Assembly (NCBI GenBank): GCA_050291585.1
Contig: JBNKKA010000004.1
Location: 3,980-67,979, forward strand
Source of the DNA: JASJCL01 sp050291585
Lineage (GTDB): Bacteria > Desulfobacterota > Desulfobacteria > Desulfobacterales > Desulfosarcinaceae
DNA: 64,000 nucleotides
Direction: 5' to 3'
The position numbers were made by a program, and so were the translations under genes. The notes below the pieces were generated by a model. That model ran no database searches and had not been told where the DNA came from. It was given only the letters and a program-made list of their open reading frames with translations. Positions 42,692-51,823 of the stretch are shown in pieces. The first letter of the stretch is position 1. Every line of letters starts with the position of its first letter.

Positions 42692-43735
42692 TCATCCACC
42701 ATCGGAACCATGGGTCCCGATCCAACGGATCATCTCGGGCGTGTAGTGGAGGGTCACGCTGCGACCGGGATGGAGCTGCTGCTCGACGATGGCGCTCACA
42801 GGTAGGCGGGCGCTGAAGGCGTGGCTACCCACCATGACGGTGGCGGTCACCTGCTGGTGATTGGGCTCCAGGGCCAGGCGGGTGAGGATGCCCCTCAGGG
42901 CCGTGTGCCCGGGGAAGGGGGTCTCGTCGAGGCTGAGGCTGACGGACTCGGGGGCCAGAAAGGCGACCGCCTCTGGGGCGGCAGGGGGCGGCACGTAGAA
43001 GGACTGACCACCGTTGAGGCGGCGACGATAGTGGCCATGGCTGTCAGTTTCCCAGGGGCCACAAATCAGGTTGCCCTTTGCGTCGCCGATCAATTGCCCC
43101 CTGAAGAGGAAGAGGATTGTGTCACAGATGGTGTAGAGCCACTCCCAATCGTGGCTGGCGATGACCAGGGTGGTGTCCCGCTCCCGGCGGGCCTCCAGGG
43201 CCGCCGCCTGGATCTGCTGGCTGCTGGCCTCGTCCACCCGGGCGGTGGGTTCGTCCATGAGGAGCACCCGCGGGCGCAGGGCCAGGCGCGCCGCCAGGGC
43301 CACCCGCTGGGCCTCCCCGCCGGAGAGCTGGTTCCACTGGCGCCTGGCGAAATCGCCGGGGTCCAGGCCCACCTGCTCCAGGGCCGCACCGATGGATTCC
43401 TCCAGATCACCGTCTCCACCGCGCAGCTTGAGGCCGTATGCGATGTTAGCGGCCACACTGCGGTGCATGAGAAAGGGTTCCTGGGGCAGCATGGTGACCT
43501 GAAAACGGATGCCTGCATCGAAAGGGCGCGCCACCCGCCCGCGATAGTGCACCTCGCCGGTGGCGGGTGCTTCGAGAAAACCCAGCAGCCGCATGAGGGT
43601 GCTCTTGCCGCTGCCGTTGGGGCCGATCAAGCCCACGATGGCGGGGCCATCCAGGGTCAGCTCAGGCAGAGAGAGGACGGTCTTGCCGGCGTAGCGCTGA
43701 GTGATGCCTTTGAGTTGGTAGATGGTTTCGCTCAT
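42692..43735 (-). CDS. tupC: Tungstate ABC transporter ATPase
   Basis: A 347-residue ATPase. GLIGPNGSGKSTLMRLLGFL is Walker A, WNQLSGGEAQRVALAARLAL the signature, RVLLMDEPTARVDEAS Walker B and ASHDWEW the switch His. The C-terminal 100 residues form a TOBE-like oxyanion-binding extension (VTATVMVGSHAFSARLP), as in molybdate/tungstate ATPases, giving inhibition by substrate. Start taken at ATG 43735, just after the tupB stop at 43743; the earlier in-frame Met falls inside tupB. Confidence 0.88.
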   Translation of the reverse strand: MSETIYQLKGITQRYAGKTVLSLPELTLDGPAIVGLIGPNGSGKSTLMRLLGFLEAPATGEVHYRGRVARPFDAGIRFQVTMLPQEPFLMHRSVAANIAYGLKLRGGDGDLEESIGAALEQVGLDPGDFARRQWNQLSGGEAQRVALAARLALRPRVLLMDEPTARVDEASSQQIQAAALEARRERDTTLVIASHDWEWLYTICDTILFLFRGQLIGDAKGNLICGPWETDSHGHYRRRLNGGQSFYVPPPAAPEAVAFLAPESVSLSLDETPFPGHTALRGILTRLALEPNHQQVTATVMVGSHAFSARLPVSAIVEQQLHPGRSVTLHYTPEMIRWIGTHGSDGG

Positions 43736-43742
43736 GGCCGCC

Positions 43743-44429
43743 CTAGCGCCGCCGCAGAAAAGAGACACTCAAATTGACGCCAAAGGCGATGGCCAGGAGG
43801 ACCAGCCCCAAGGCGATGCCCATGCCGAAGAGACCTTTGTTGGTCTCCAGGGCGATGGCCGTGGTGATAGTGCGTGTCTGCCACTTGATGTTGCCCCCCA
43901 CCATCATGGAGATACCCACCTCGGTCATAACCCGGCCGTAGGCGGTCAATGCCGCGGCCAGAATTCCGTGACGGCCCTCCCAGAGGCTGGTCAAGAGGAG
44001 CTGACGGCGATTGGCTCCCAGGGAGATGAGGGTGGGCCGCAGGTGGGGGTCCATACTCTCCACAGCCGTGGCGCTTAGGGCGATGACGATGGGCAAGGCC
44101 AGAAGGGTCTGGCCGATGGCGATACCCGGCAGGGTGAAGAGCAGACCCATACCCCCCAGAGGACCGCGATAGGAGATAAAGGCGTAAATCACGAGGCCGA
44201 TGAAGACCGTGGGCAGAGCCAGGAGGGTGTCCACCACCAAGCGTACCTGGCGTTTGCCGGTGAAGTCGGTATAGCCCAGCACAAATCCCAGGGGGACGCC
44301 CAGGAGCAGACTGGCCACCATGGAGTAGGTGGAGACTGTAAGGGTGGCTCCGATGGCGGAGAGGGTCTGGGGATCGCCCTGCCAGAGGAGGCGAAAGGCG
44401 GTGAGGACGCCTTCTAAAATGTAGCTCAT
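43743..44429 (-). CDS. tupB: Tungstate ABC transporter permease
   Basis: A 228-residue permease with five or six membrane helices. TLTVSTYSMVASLLLGVPLG, ALPTVFIGLVIYAFIS and the EAA-like loop LGANRRQLLLTSLWEGRHGI fit TupB rather than ModB. It lies between the binding protein and ATPase genes in the same direction. Confidence 0.9.
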   Translation of the reverse strand: MSYILEGVLTAFRLLWQGDPQTLSAIGATLTVSTYSMVASLLLGVPLGFVLGYTDFTGKRQVRLVVDTLLALPTVFIGLVIYAFISYRGPLGGMGLLFTLPGIAIGQTLLALPIVIALSATAVESMDPHLRPTLISLGANRRQLLLTSLWEGRHGILAAALTAYGRVMTEVGISMMVGGNIKWQTRTITTAIALETNKGLFGMGIALGLVLLAIAFGVNLSVSFLRRR

Positions 44430-44541
44430 CAGTTTGCCATGGCTTCAGCGCATCCAACCCATAGACCGCTATTTGGTGAGAACAAAATAGAAACCCAGGG
44501 GGGATATCCGCCCCCCGGGCCTGCAGGCAAAGCCTACTTAG

Positions 44542-45378
44542 CTATTTCGCGTTGGGTGTGAACAACTGCTTGCCCAGGAGTTTGAAATCGCCGATCAGCT
44601 TCTGGGCCTCGGCTCCGGCGAGCCAGTCGGAAAATTTCTGGGCCAGCGCATACTGGGCCTTTTCACATTTCTTGGGATTGATGGCCAGCACGCTGTACTG
44701 GTTTTTAAGGACCGCATCACCCTCCACCAGGATCTTGAGGGGCGGGTTGCCGCCCTGGGTGTCCTCATATTTAATGTAGGTACCCCGGTCGGTCATGGTG
44801 TAGCCCCCGCGCTCTGCGGCGACGTTGATGGTCGCCAGCATTCCCTGGCCGGTCTGGACGTACCACTTGGCCTTGTCCGGCGCAGCCTTGCCGGCCGCTT
44901 TCCACAGACTGAGCTCTTTTTTATGGGTACCTGAGTTATCCCCGCGGCTGGCGAAGACAGCTGCTTTGGCCTCAATGGCGGCCAGGGCATCACTGACGCT
45001 CATGCCTTTGACGCCGGCGGGATCGGCCTTGGGGCCGATGATGACGAAGTCGTTGAACATCACCTCGCGTCGATCCACCCCATGTCCGGCCTTAACATAG
45101 GCCATCTCGGCGCCAGGAGCATGCACCAGAAGCACATCCACGTCACAGTTCTCACCCAGTTTTAGGGCCTTACCTGTGCCCACGGCCGTCCAGCGCAGCT
45201 CGATACCCGTGGCCTTGGTGAAATGGGGCGCCAGGTAGTCGAGCAGGCCGGTGTTGTCGGTGCTGGTCGTGGTGGCCATCACCAGGGTCTCGCCGGCAGC
45301 CAGGACAGTGCCGGGCAGGGCTAGCAGGCCAATCAATAACAGGACGCCACATCCCAAATAAAATTGTTTCCGTTTCAT
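44542..45378 (-). CDS. tupA: Tungstate-binding periplasmic protein
   Basis: A 278-residue binding protein. A signal peptide (VLLLIGLLALPGTVLAAG) leads to LVMATTTSTDNTGLLDYL, where TTTS is the TupA oxyanion site, and AVFASRGDNSGTHKKELSLW. Tungsten is needed for enzymes such as formate dehydrogenase and aldehyde oxidoreductases in sulfate reducers. AGGAGG precedes the ATG, and the palindrome at 45388 overlaps that ribosome site. Confidence 0.93.
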   Translation of the reverse strand: MKRKQFYLGCGVLLLIGLLALPGTVLAAGETLVMATTTSTDNTGLLDYLAPHFTKATGIELRWTAVGTGKALKLGENCDVDVLLVHAPGAEMAYVKAGHGVDRREVMFNDFVIIGPKADPAGVKGMSVSDALAAIEAKAAVFASRGDNSGTHKKELSLWKAAGKAAPDKAKWYVQTGQGMLATINVAAERGGYTMTDRGTYIKYEDTQGGNPPLKILVEGDAVLKNQYSVLAINPKKCEKAQYALAQKFSDWLAGAEAQKLIGDFKLLGKQLFTPNAK

Positions 45379-45387
45379 CCTTCCTCC

Positions 45388-45405
45388 TTAACAATTGATT
45401 GTTAA
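45388..45405. promoter_or_regulatory. Palindromic operator before tupA
   Basis: TTAACAATTGATTGTTAA: 8-bp arms around two bases, in the 42-base gap between regulator and tupA and touching the tupA ribosome site. It is well placed for control of tupABC by the upstream regulator; a role in translation is also possible. Confidence 0.6.
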
Positions 45406-45420
45406 TCCACAGAAATATAA

Positions 45421-46356
45421 CTATTCAGCATTGCCATTATTCGTCTCTTGATAGGGGAATAACATCTGCCCGCTGTCGTTCACCGCGTACCCCTTGTGGG
45501 CGTCCGCTATCTGGCGGAACTCGGCGTTGTGCAGCAGGGCCAGGAAGGCCTGGACCCCCTGGTCGAAGAAGCGATCCTTGGAGATCAAGAAGTCATAGCG
45601 TTCCCAGCGGATGGGCAGAAAATCGAGTCCCAGAAGGGATGCCACCGGCCGTATGCCAGGGCCCGCGTGAACGCGCCCCGACAACACTTCAAGGCCCACG
45701 TCCAGGTGGCGGGGCACTTCGACCTCATATCCCTTAAGCTTCTCCGCCTTTACCCCGGCCTTTTTCAATTCACGATCCAAGAGCAGGCGCGTGCCGGTGG
45801 ACAGAGAGCGGTTGACGATGCGGATCCCCTTGCGGGCCAGATCTTCAATCCCCCGTATCCCTTTGGGATTGCCCGGCGCCAGCAGAAGCCCCTGCTCCCG
45901 ACGGCAAAAATTCACCACCACGGGCATCTGCTCGAACTCCCGGGTGGCATAGTCAAAGTTATACTCCGCCTCGTTGTCTTGGAGCAGGTGGCAGGCTGCC
46001 ATGTGGCAGCGCCCCTGGCGCAGGGCGCGCAATCCGCCCATGCTACCGAGGTTGCCGAAGACGGCCACCTGATCAGCGTTCTGATCGTTGAACAGGCTTA
46101 TGGTGCGTTCCAGGAGGGGATCGTTACTGCCCGCGAGGATGAGGAGGCCCGCGTAGGGTGGCAGAAGCTGACCGTTTTCCGGATAATTGATCGTGTGGGT
46201 CTCCACCCACTGCTGAACCAGGTGGGTGGGGAAGAGCCATTTGCCTGTGATCTTGGAGGCTGGCAACCCCTTGTCGGCCACCAGGGCATAGATCATTTTC
46301 TCATTAACATCCAGGAACTGGGCCACCTCCTTGGTGGTCAGCAAGCGCTTCATCAT
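45421..46356 (-). CDS. HTH regulator fused to a molybdate-type binding domain, first gene of the tup operon
   Basis: A 311-residue protein. Residues 4-60 (LLTTKEVAQFLDVNEKMIYA, GKWLFPTHLVQQWVETH) are a MerR/excisionase-type HTH; residues 75-300 form a PBP-like domain (LILAGSNDPLLERTIS, VVNFCRREQGLLLAPGNPKG, IVNRSLSTGTRLLLDREL) of the kind seen in molybdate-binding regulators. It probably senses tungstate or molybdate in the cytoplasm and controls the tup genes that follow. GAAGGA five bases before ATG 46356 selects that start over ATG 46362. Confidence 0.83.
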   Translation of the reverse strand: MMKRLLTTKEVAQFLDVNEKMIYALVADKGLPASKITGKWLFPTHLVQQWVETHTINYPENGQLLPPYAGLLILAGSNDPLLERTISLFNDQNADQVAVFGNLGSMGGLRALRQGRCHMAACHLLQDNEAEYNFDYATREFEQMPVVVNFCRREQGLLLAPGNPKGIRGIEDLARKGIRIVNRSLSTGTRLLLDRELKKAGVKAEKLKGYEVEVPRHLDVGLEVLSGRVHAGPGIRPVASLLGLDFLPIRWERYDFLISKDRFFDQGVQAFLALLHNAEFRQIADAHKGYAVNDSGQMLFPYQETNNGNAE

Positions 46357-46395
46357 AGGCATCCTTCGGCCTTGGGGTTGACGTGCTGGCCATAG

Positions 46396-46424
46396 AATTT
46401 ACTCATGCCGTCAGTATGTGTCAA
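46396..46424 (-). promoter_or_regulatory. Sigma-70-type promoter of the tup operon
   Basis: Minus strand TTGACA (46424-46419), 17 bases, TAAATT (46401-46396), about 40 bases before the regulator start. The -35 is perfect and the -10 matches four of six. Confidence 0.6.
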
Positions 46425-46634
46425 CTTTTTCCTGAACACGCTGCCAAACAGACCTGTGCGGATTAAAACAGACGAAAACCATAGAGAAACCGTATAAGGA
46501 ATGCCAACCCAAAATGGTACCTCCTACCCGCCTTGAACTCGGACGATAGTCACTATTTCTTGATCGACACCAGCTTCAGAAAGCAACCGAGCGCAGGGGC
46601 CGAAACCCCGCACGCTCGGATAAGCGTTCGATAC

Positions 46635-47918
46635 TTATTGTCCCAGCAGCGCCTTGAGGAAACAGCCACCACTTCCAGATGAACTATCCCCATCGTCATC
46701 GATGGGGTTTCCGCCGCCGTCCACGTTGGGGTTGTCAATGGCTCCGTAAACCACAACCATCTCTTGATCGACGTAATTCCAACCCGCCTCTAGGATGTCG
46801 ATATCGGTGGTGCCTGCAGGCAGGGGTTCCACCCGGATGATGGTGGCGCTGCGACTGCACGAACCGGCATTGTGGTCCCAGTCGTGGTTATAGGGCCAGA
46901 GCACGTTCTGGTCGTCGGATTTGGAAGACTGGTCGGGGGCGCCCACCGTCTTCTGGGGTACCACCAGCCGAAAGGGACCCTCGCCATCCAGCTTGTTCTC
47001 GTCTGTGAGCACACCAGGCTCGAGGGGCGCGCCTTCGCGGGCATAGGCCAGGATCGCTTTAAGCCCCCCATCCACCGCTATGGTGGATCCATGACTGCGC
47101 CCTGTGGTGGAGGGAGCGCTGTAGTCACACCAGCCCACATCGGGGGTAACCGCTTCGTCAGCCTGGGTGTCATAGTAGTAGGTTGCCGTTGGATACTGGT
47201 AATCCTGCCCGGCCATGTTCCCATAAACGTGGTAGAAAACGTCGCCATCGTCAGAGTTTGCGGTCTCCTCCAGGGGATGGTATTGGGACCATCCGTCCGG
47301 GGCATACACCGTGATGCCGGTAGCCGTGTCCTGGACCCCAGCATCGTCCAGCAGGGTCTTTAAAGGCACACCCGTGTACTGGGCATAAAAATCCCCCGAG
47401 CGGGAGGTATTCATCAGCATAAACTGGGTATGCGTCCCCAGGGCCTGAAGCTGGGCCTTGGTATACACGTGGGCCGGGGCTACGGTCTTGGAGGGGTCAT
47501 CGGCGTCATTGCCCGGGAAGCGGTTGGCGGCGATCTCAACCGCGTTGGTGTAACCGTCCGCGTCGCTGTCCAGAGAGTCGATGGCAGTGATGGCCTCAGC
47601 GTCGCGCCCGGCCGTCAGGTAGGCCAGTCCATATGGGTTGAGGGTGTCAACAATGTTGCCGCTCTCATCGTAGCCATATTTATAGTGACACCACTGGCAA
47701 CTGCCCAGAACCACATCGCGATCTTTGTAATCATCGTGATAGCTGCCCCCGGTGTGGCAAAGGGCGCAATGATCGAGCTTGCTGCCGGCCTTATCCGGAT
47801 AGACCTCTAAAAATTTGGCCGCATCCTGCTCACCCTCATGGTGATAGGCGCCCCAGGCCGCCGTCGCCACCAGACACAAGATCAATCCTGACCAGATCAT
47901 CATCTTTCGTAAGCGCAT
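46635..47918 (-). CDS. Periplasmic dihaem c-type protein with sulfite-oxidase-like region
   Basis: A 427-residue exported protein. After a signal peptide (MIWSGLILCLVATAAWGA) come two haem c motifs, CALCH and CQWCH. A calcium-loop-like stretch (DSLDSDADGYTNAVE) follows, then a domain with VPLKTLLDDAGVQDTATGIT and GEGPFRLVVPQKTVG, which resembles the fold of the oxidoreductase molybdopterin-binding domain; cofactor binding is not shown. The tail SSGSGGCFLKALLGQ has a Cys in a Gly/Ser-rich setting like some C-terminal anchoring tails. It may transfer electrons in the periplasm; partner unknown. Confidence 0.72.
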   Translation of the reverse strand: MRLRKMMIWSGLILCLVATAAWGAYHHEGEQDAAKFLEVYPDKAGSKLDHCALCHTGGSYHDDYKDRDVVLGSCQWCHYKYGYDESGNIVDTLNPYGLAYLTAGRDAEAITAIDSLDSDADGYTNAVEIAANRFPGNDADDPSKTVAPAHVYTKAQLQALGTHTQFMLMNTSRSGDFYAQYTGVPLKTLLDDAGVQDTATGITVYAPDGWSQYHPLEETANSDDGDVFYHVYGNMAGQDYQYPTATYYYDTQADEAVTPDVGWCDYSAPSTTGRSHGSTIAVDGGLKAILAYAREGAPLEPGVLTDENKLDGEGPFRLVVPQKTVGAPDQSSKSDDQNVLWPYNHDWDHNAGSCSRSATIIRVEPLPAGTTDIDILEAGWNYVDQEMVVVYGAIDNPNVDGGGNPIDDDGDSSSGSGGCFLKALLGQ

Positions 47919-47983
47919 ACTTCCTCCTTCTTCTCAGTTTTCATTCAGAAATTGCCACGTTGTTTGTGCGCGGGGTACCAGCA

Positions 47984-48056
47984 AGTGCCCATCCAGAGAT
48001 GGTTCATCTCGCCCGCGGTCAAGTCGGGTGAGAGGTACCGTTTATGAATGGGTACT
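47984..48056 (-). repeat. Stop-codon-linked palindromic repeat, copy B
   Basis: Read from the porin stop on the minus strand: AGTACCCATTCATAAACGG, TACCTCTCACCCGA, then the opposite arm back to GCACTT. The two 30-base arms are imperfect complements. Begins two bases after the porin stop codon. Confidence 0.75.
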
Positions 48057-48057
48057 A

Positions 48058-49455
48058 TTAAAAATCCAGACTCATTCTCAGGGTCACCACATTCTCCCTA
48101 TCCACATAGTCTACCGTTCCATCCTGGCGCACCCGCACACGGATTTTATCGGACATATCGGTGTGACTTAGATCCAGTACCAGACGATACATGGGAAACA
48201 GGAGCCAATTTACAGCCAGGGTGTAGGTATCTGCCTCGCGAACCGACACATAGGCGCCGGGGGAGATCCAGTCCTCGTCGCCCTCGAAGTGGGCGGCCCG
48301 AATGCCCAGCACAACGGCGCCCCAGGTGCCCGCTTCGGGATCAAAAAAACGATCCGGGTAAAGGGGCTGCATCACCCCCCTCGAAAGAATGAAGGACTCC
48401 CCGGTGATGGCCCACATGGCGCTCAGGTACCCGGCACTGAAGTCGGCGTCCTGGGCCGACTCACCAGCGGGCTTTAGCCCGGTGTAGCGCAGATGCACGT
48501 ACTCCCCCGAGAGGGCCACCGGGCCATGGCTCCAAAAAGCTTCGATGCCCAGGCGCCAGCGCCCGCCCACATCCTGGAGGACCCCGAATTTGGTGTCGTG
48601 ACTGAGTTTGTAGAGGGCCCGGCTGCTACCGGCCATGCCCGGACTTTTAACGCTGAGGCTGAGATTGACAGTGTCGATGTCGGCATAGGTGGCCGAACCG
48701 CCCAGGTGCAGGTTCTGAAGCCAGCCCGAGCCACCATCTTTGAAAGGCGCCAGCACCACACGGGCCGCCGCTTCGGGGTTATCGCTTTCGGTGCCCCGGG
48801 TGCTTCCATCTTCTCCATTGCCATTGAAGACCCCCAGAGCGTAGATGCAGCGCTCGTCCAAAACGGAGCCGTGGAGCATCAGGCCGATGTCGCGTTGGGG
48901 CCCCAGGGAGTATGTGTATGATCGTTCGGCAAAATAGAGTCCCTTGTCGCGGGTCTGCCACTCCAGGCTGAAGGGCTCCTTGAATTGCCCCATGCGGAGG
49001 CTGGCCGGGACCTTGCCGCCCTCGGCGTAAGCATTCACCAGGTTGCTAGTCTCATTACCCTGGAACTCGTACTCCAGGCCGTAGCGCACCCAACGGGTCA
49101 GATCACCGTTGAAACGCAGGCGTGCCCGCCGGACGTCGAAACGGTTGTCGTTGCGCTCCTCCTCCAGGTAATAGCGGTAGTCGGTCTGGAAGCCCCCCCC
49201 CAGACGCAGGGCCATACCGCCATCCTCCTCGGAGCGAATGTAAAAGCCGCCTTTGTAGCCCGCGAAAAAGATCCGCTCACCCCAGGCGCAAAAAGGGGTG
49301 AGGGTGAGAAAAGTAAGAATGATGATCCCCAGTACGCCGACCCGTAGGGGCCGGTGGCCACGGCAGGGAAGGGTCGCGAACCCTTTTGGAAGAACATTCT
49401 GCTTGTGGCGGATGACCGCCCCGTCCCCACCATCGCCCGCACCGCTTCGCCGCAT
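48058..49455 (-). CDS. OprP/OprO-like outer membrane porin
   Basis: A 465-residue outer membrane protein. A late signal peptide (VGVLGIIILTFLTLTPFCAWG) leads to GGFYIRSEEDGGMALRLGGG, RFDVRRARLRFNGDLTRWV and RMGQFKEPFSLEWQTR, typical of phosphate-selective-porin-like proteins, and the chain ends in Phe as needed for insertion by BamA. The N-terminal 35 residues before the signal are unusual, so a start nearer 49360 is possible; ATG 49455 has GGAAGAG some way upstream. Likely passes anions. Confidence 0.83.
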   Translation of the reverse strand: MRRSGAGDGGDGAVIRHKQNVLPKGFATLPCRGHRPLRVGVLGIIILTFLTLTPFCAWGERIFFAGYKGGFYIRSEEDGGMALRLGGGFQTDYRYYLEEERNDNRFDVRRARLRFNGDLTRWVRYGLEYEFQGNETSNLVNAYAEGGKVPASLRMGQFKEPFSLEWQTRDKGLYFAERSYTYSLGPQRDIGLMLHGSVLDERCIYALGVFNGNGEDGSTRGTESDNPEAAARVVLAPFKDGGSGWLQNLHLGGSATYADIDTVNLSLSVKSPGMAGSSRALYKLSHDTKFGVLQDVGGRWRLGIEAFWSHGPVALSGEYVHLRYTGLKPAGESAQDADFSAGYLSAMWAITGESFILSRGVMQPLYPDRFFDPEAGTWGAVVLGIRAAHFEGDEDWISPGAYVSVREADTYTLAVNWLLFPMYRLVLDLSHTDMSDKIRVRVRQDGTVDYVDRENVVTLRMSLDF

Positions 49456-49838
49456 TCCGCACCGTCTCTTCCGAATCCAATTTGAAAAGCAAGGAGATCC
49501 ATGGGATGGGGGCCATCGATGAAGATAAGGTTGGATTGACCCCGTATCGGTTCTTTTATCAACTCAATATAGCAAGCATGTCAAATATTTTGGCTCATAA
49601 ATACTCATCATTACCTATAATTACCGATAATAACCCTTAGAATATCAGGTCGAAATGCACCGGGTTTTCTGTTGACGATCCTTCCGAGGACCGTTAGATT
49701 GATGGTCGTCCACAAAATGATTCCGGGCACCTAGTGCATACAATCATAGGGGTGCCACCAGCGCCCATGACGATAATCAGCGTTCAGCCGTCCCAGCCCC
49801 GCGCGGCCAACGATTTGCCTGACACATCAAGAAACAAG
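49456..49838. other. Divergent upstream region of porin and HD-GYP genes
   Basis: About 380 bases; an A+T-rich patch at 49555-49650 probably holds both promoters. Two in-frame earlier starts (GTG 49734, ATG 49767) for the HD-GYP gene lie here. I see no RNA gene or operator. Confidence 0.35.
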
Positions 49839-51131
49839 ATGCTGAACGATACACAGAAGCTTGAAAGCCTGACCCGCCTGGGGATCGAACTCAACCAGGT
49901 CCACGACCTGGACATCCTCATGGAGCGGATCCTCACCGAAGCCCGGCAGTTCGTAAACGCTGATGCTGGCTCAATTTACATCCGCGATAATGAGGCCCTG
50001 CACTTCACCTATACCCAGAATCAGACCCTCCAGCGGCGGTTGCCCAAGGGGCAGAAACTGATCTACTCCACCTTCAGCATGCCCATAGATGAAAACAGCA
50101 TCGCCGGTTACGTGGCGGCTACCGGCAAGGCCCTCAACATCGCCGACGTTTACCTCCTCGATCCCAGCCTGCCCTACCAGTTCAGCAAGGGGTTTGACGA
50201 AGCCTCGGGCTACAAAACGGTTTCCATCCTCACCGTACCCCTCAAAAACGCCGCCGACGAGATCCTCGGCATCCTCCAGATCATCAACGCCCAGGATAGC
50301 CAGAAACAGATCCAGCCTTTCTCGGGCACTGACGAGACCATCATGTTCCATTTTGCCAGCATCGCGTCGGTGGCCCTGGAGCGAGCCCAGATGACGCGCG
50401 CCATGATCCTGCGCATGATCCGCATGGCGGAGATGCGGGACCCCATGGAGACCGGCGCACATGTCAACCGGGTGGCCGGTTTTGCCGTGGAGATCTACGA
50501 GCAGTGGGCCCTCAGACGCAATATGGACCTCAAAGAGATCGACAAGGTACGTGACGTTCTGCGCATGGCGGCCATGCTCCACGACGTGGGCAAGATCGCC
50601 ACCTCAGATCTCATCCTTAAAAAGCCTGAACGCCTTGATCGGCAGGAATACGCTACCATGAAGTTGCACACCCTCCATGGGGCGCAGCTCTTCCTCGATC
50701 GCCGCTCGGACTTTGACGAGGCCGCCGGCATCGTTGCCCTCAACCACCACGAGCGCTGGGACGGCACCGGCTATCCCGGCCACATTGATGTCCACAGCGG
50801 CGAGCCCCTGGCTGCCCACGTGGGTCCCGATGGGTGCGCCACCGGCAAAAAGGCGGAGGAGATCCCCCTTTTCGGCCGCATCGTTTCCCTGGCCGATGTC
50901 TACGACGCCTTGTGCTCCAATCGCAGCTACAAGGAACCCTGGTCCGAGGAGCGTATATTCGACTACATCGAAAAAGAGACCGGCAGCCGTTTCGACCCTG
51001 AGATCGTGGAGATCTTCTTCTCACGCCTGGACGTGATCCGCGCTATCCAGGCGCGTTACACTGAAGCCGATGTAAAAGACAAAGCCGCGCCCAAGCACGC
51101 CCTCAAGTGGTCAGACGCCGCACCGCATTGA
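49839..51131 (+). CDS. GAF/HD-GYP signalling protein
   Basis: About 430 residues from ATG 49839. Residues 15-170 are a GAF sensor (NADAGSIYIRDNEALHFTYT, ENSIAGYVAATGKALNI); residues 190-400 an HD-GYP domain with MLHDVGK near 246 and HHERWDGTGYPG near 304, the residues that bind metal and cyclic dinucleotide, so it should hydrolyse c-di-GMP. It is soluble. The start is uncertain: homologue-like sequence begins at LNDTQKLESLTRLG and no start has a strong ribosome site. The HD gene follows 18 bases later. Confidence 0.87.
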   Translation: MLNDTQKLESLTRLGIELNQVHDLDILMERILTEARQFVNADAGSIYIRDNEALHFTYTQNQTLQRRLPKGQKLIYSTFSMPIDENSIAGYVAATGKALNIADVYLLDPSLPYQFSKGFDEASGYKTVSILTVPLKNAADEILGILQIINAQDSQKQIQPFSGTDETIMFHFASIASVALERAQMTRAMILRMIRMAEMRDPMETGAHVNRVAGFAVEIYEQWALRRNMDLKEIDKVRDVLRMAAMLHDVGKIATSDLILKKPERLDRQEYATMKLHTLHGAQLFLDRRSDFDEAAGIVALNHHERWDGTGYPGHIDVHSGEPLAAHVGPDGCATGKKAEEIPLFGRIVSLADVYDALCSNRSYKEPWSEERIFDYIEKETGSRFDPEIVEIFFSRLDVIRAIQARYTEADVKDKAAPKHALKWSDAAPH

Positions 51132-51149
51132 CACCCAAAAGGAATGCTC

Positions 51150-51734
51150 ATGGAGAAGCGCCCCCCCACAAGAGAAGAAGCCTACGCCCTTTTGACGCGC
51201 TACAATCAGAGCGAGAGCCTGATCAAGCATGCCCTGGCGGTGGAGGGCGTCATGCGCCACTTCGCCCGCAAGCACGGCGCCGACGAGGAGATGTGGGGCA
51301 TCATCGGCCTGGTCCACGACCTGGACTACGAGCAGTTCCCCGAGCAGCACTGCACCAAATCGGCCGAAATTCTCCGGGAGAATAACTGGCCCGAGGACTA
51401 TATCCGCGCTGTGGTCAGTCATGGATGGGGGATCTGCAGTGCGGTGGAGCCCCTCAGCGACCTCGAAAAGGTGCTCTACGCCGTGGACGAGCTGACCGGC
51501 CTAGTGACCACTACCGCTTTGGTACGACCGAGCCGCAGCGTCATGGACCTCAAGGTCAAATCGGTGAAGAAGAAGTGGAAGGATAAACGCTTCGCCGCCA
51601 AGGTGGACCGCGGCATCATAGAGAAGGGCGCCGAGCGCCTGGGCATGCCCGTCGCCGATCTCATCAAAGATACCATCGCTGGCATGCAGAGCGTGGCTCC
51701 GGCAATAGGCCTGGCGGGGGCAGAGAAGGCGTAA
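51150..51734 (+). CDS. HD-domain hydrolase
   Basis: A 194-residue protein. Residues 20-110 hold a minimal HD domain: IKHALAVEGVMRHFARKHG, GLVHDLDYEQFPEQHCTKSA and VVSHGW. These are the metal ligands of HD phosphohydrolases, usually acting on nucleotides. AAGGA six bases before ATG 51150 selects this start over ATG 51144. Probably co-transcribed with the HD-GYP gene; substrate unknown. Confidence 0.85.
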   Translation: MEKRPPTREEAYALLTRYNQSESLIKHALAVEGVMRHFARKHGADEEMWGIIGLVHDLDYEQFPEQHCTKSAEILRENNWPEDYIRAVVSHGWGICSAVEPLSDLEKVLYAVDELTGLVTTTALVRPSRSVMDLKVKSVKKKWKDKRFAAKVDRGIIEKGAERLGMPVADLIKDTIAGMQSVAPAIGLAGAEKA

Positions 51735-51823
51735 GCCATCTATCTACACCCTGACGATCATGACTGGAACAGACGCACCCACCCACCCGATTTACCGAAT
51801 CAACAAATCAACGATTTCATGAA

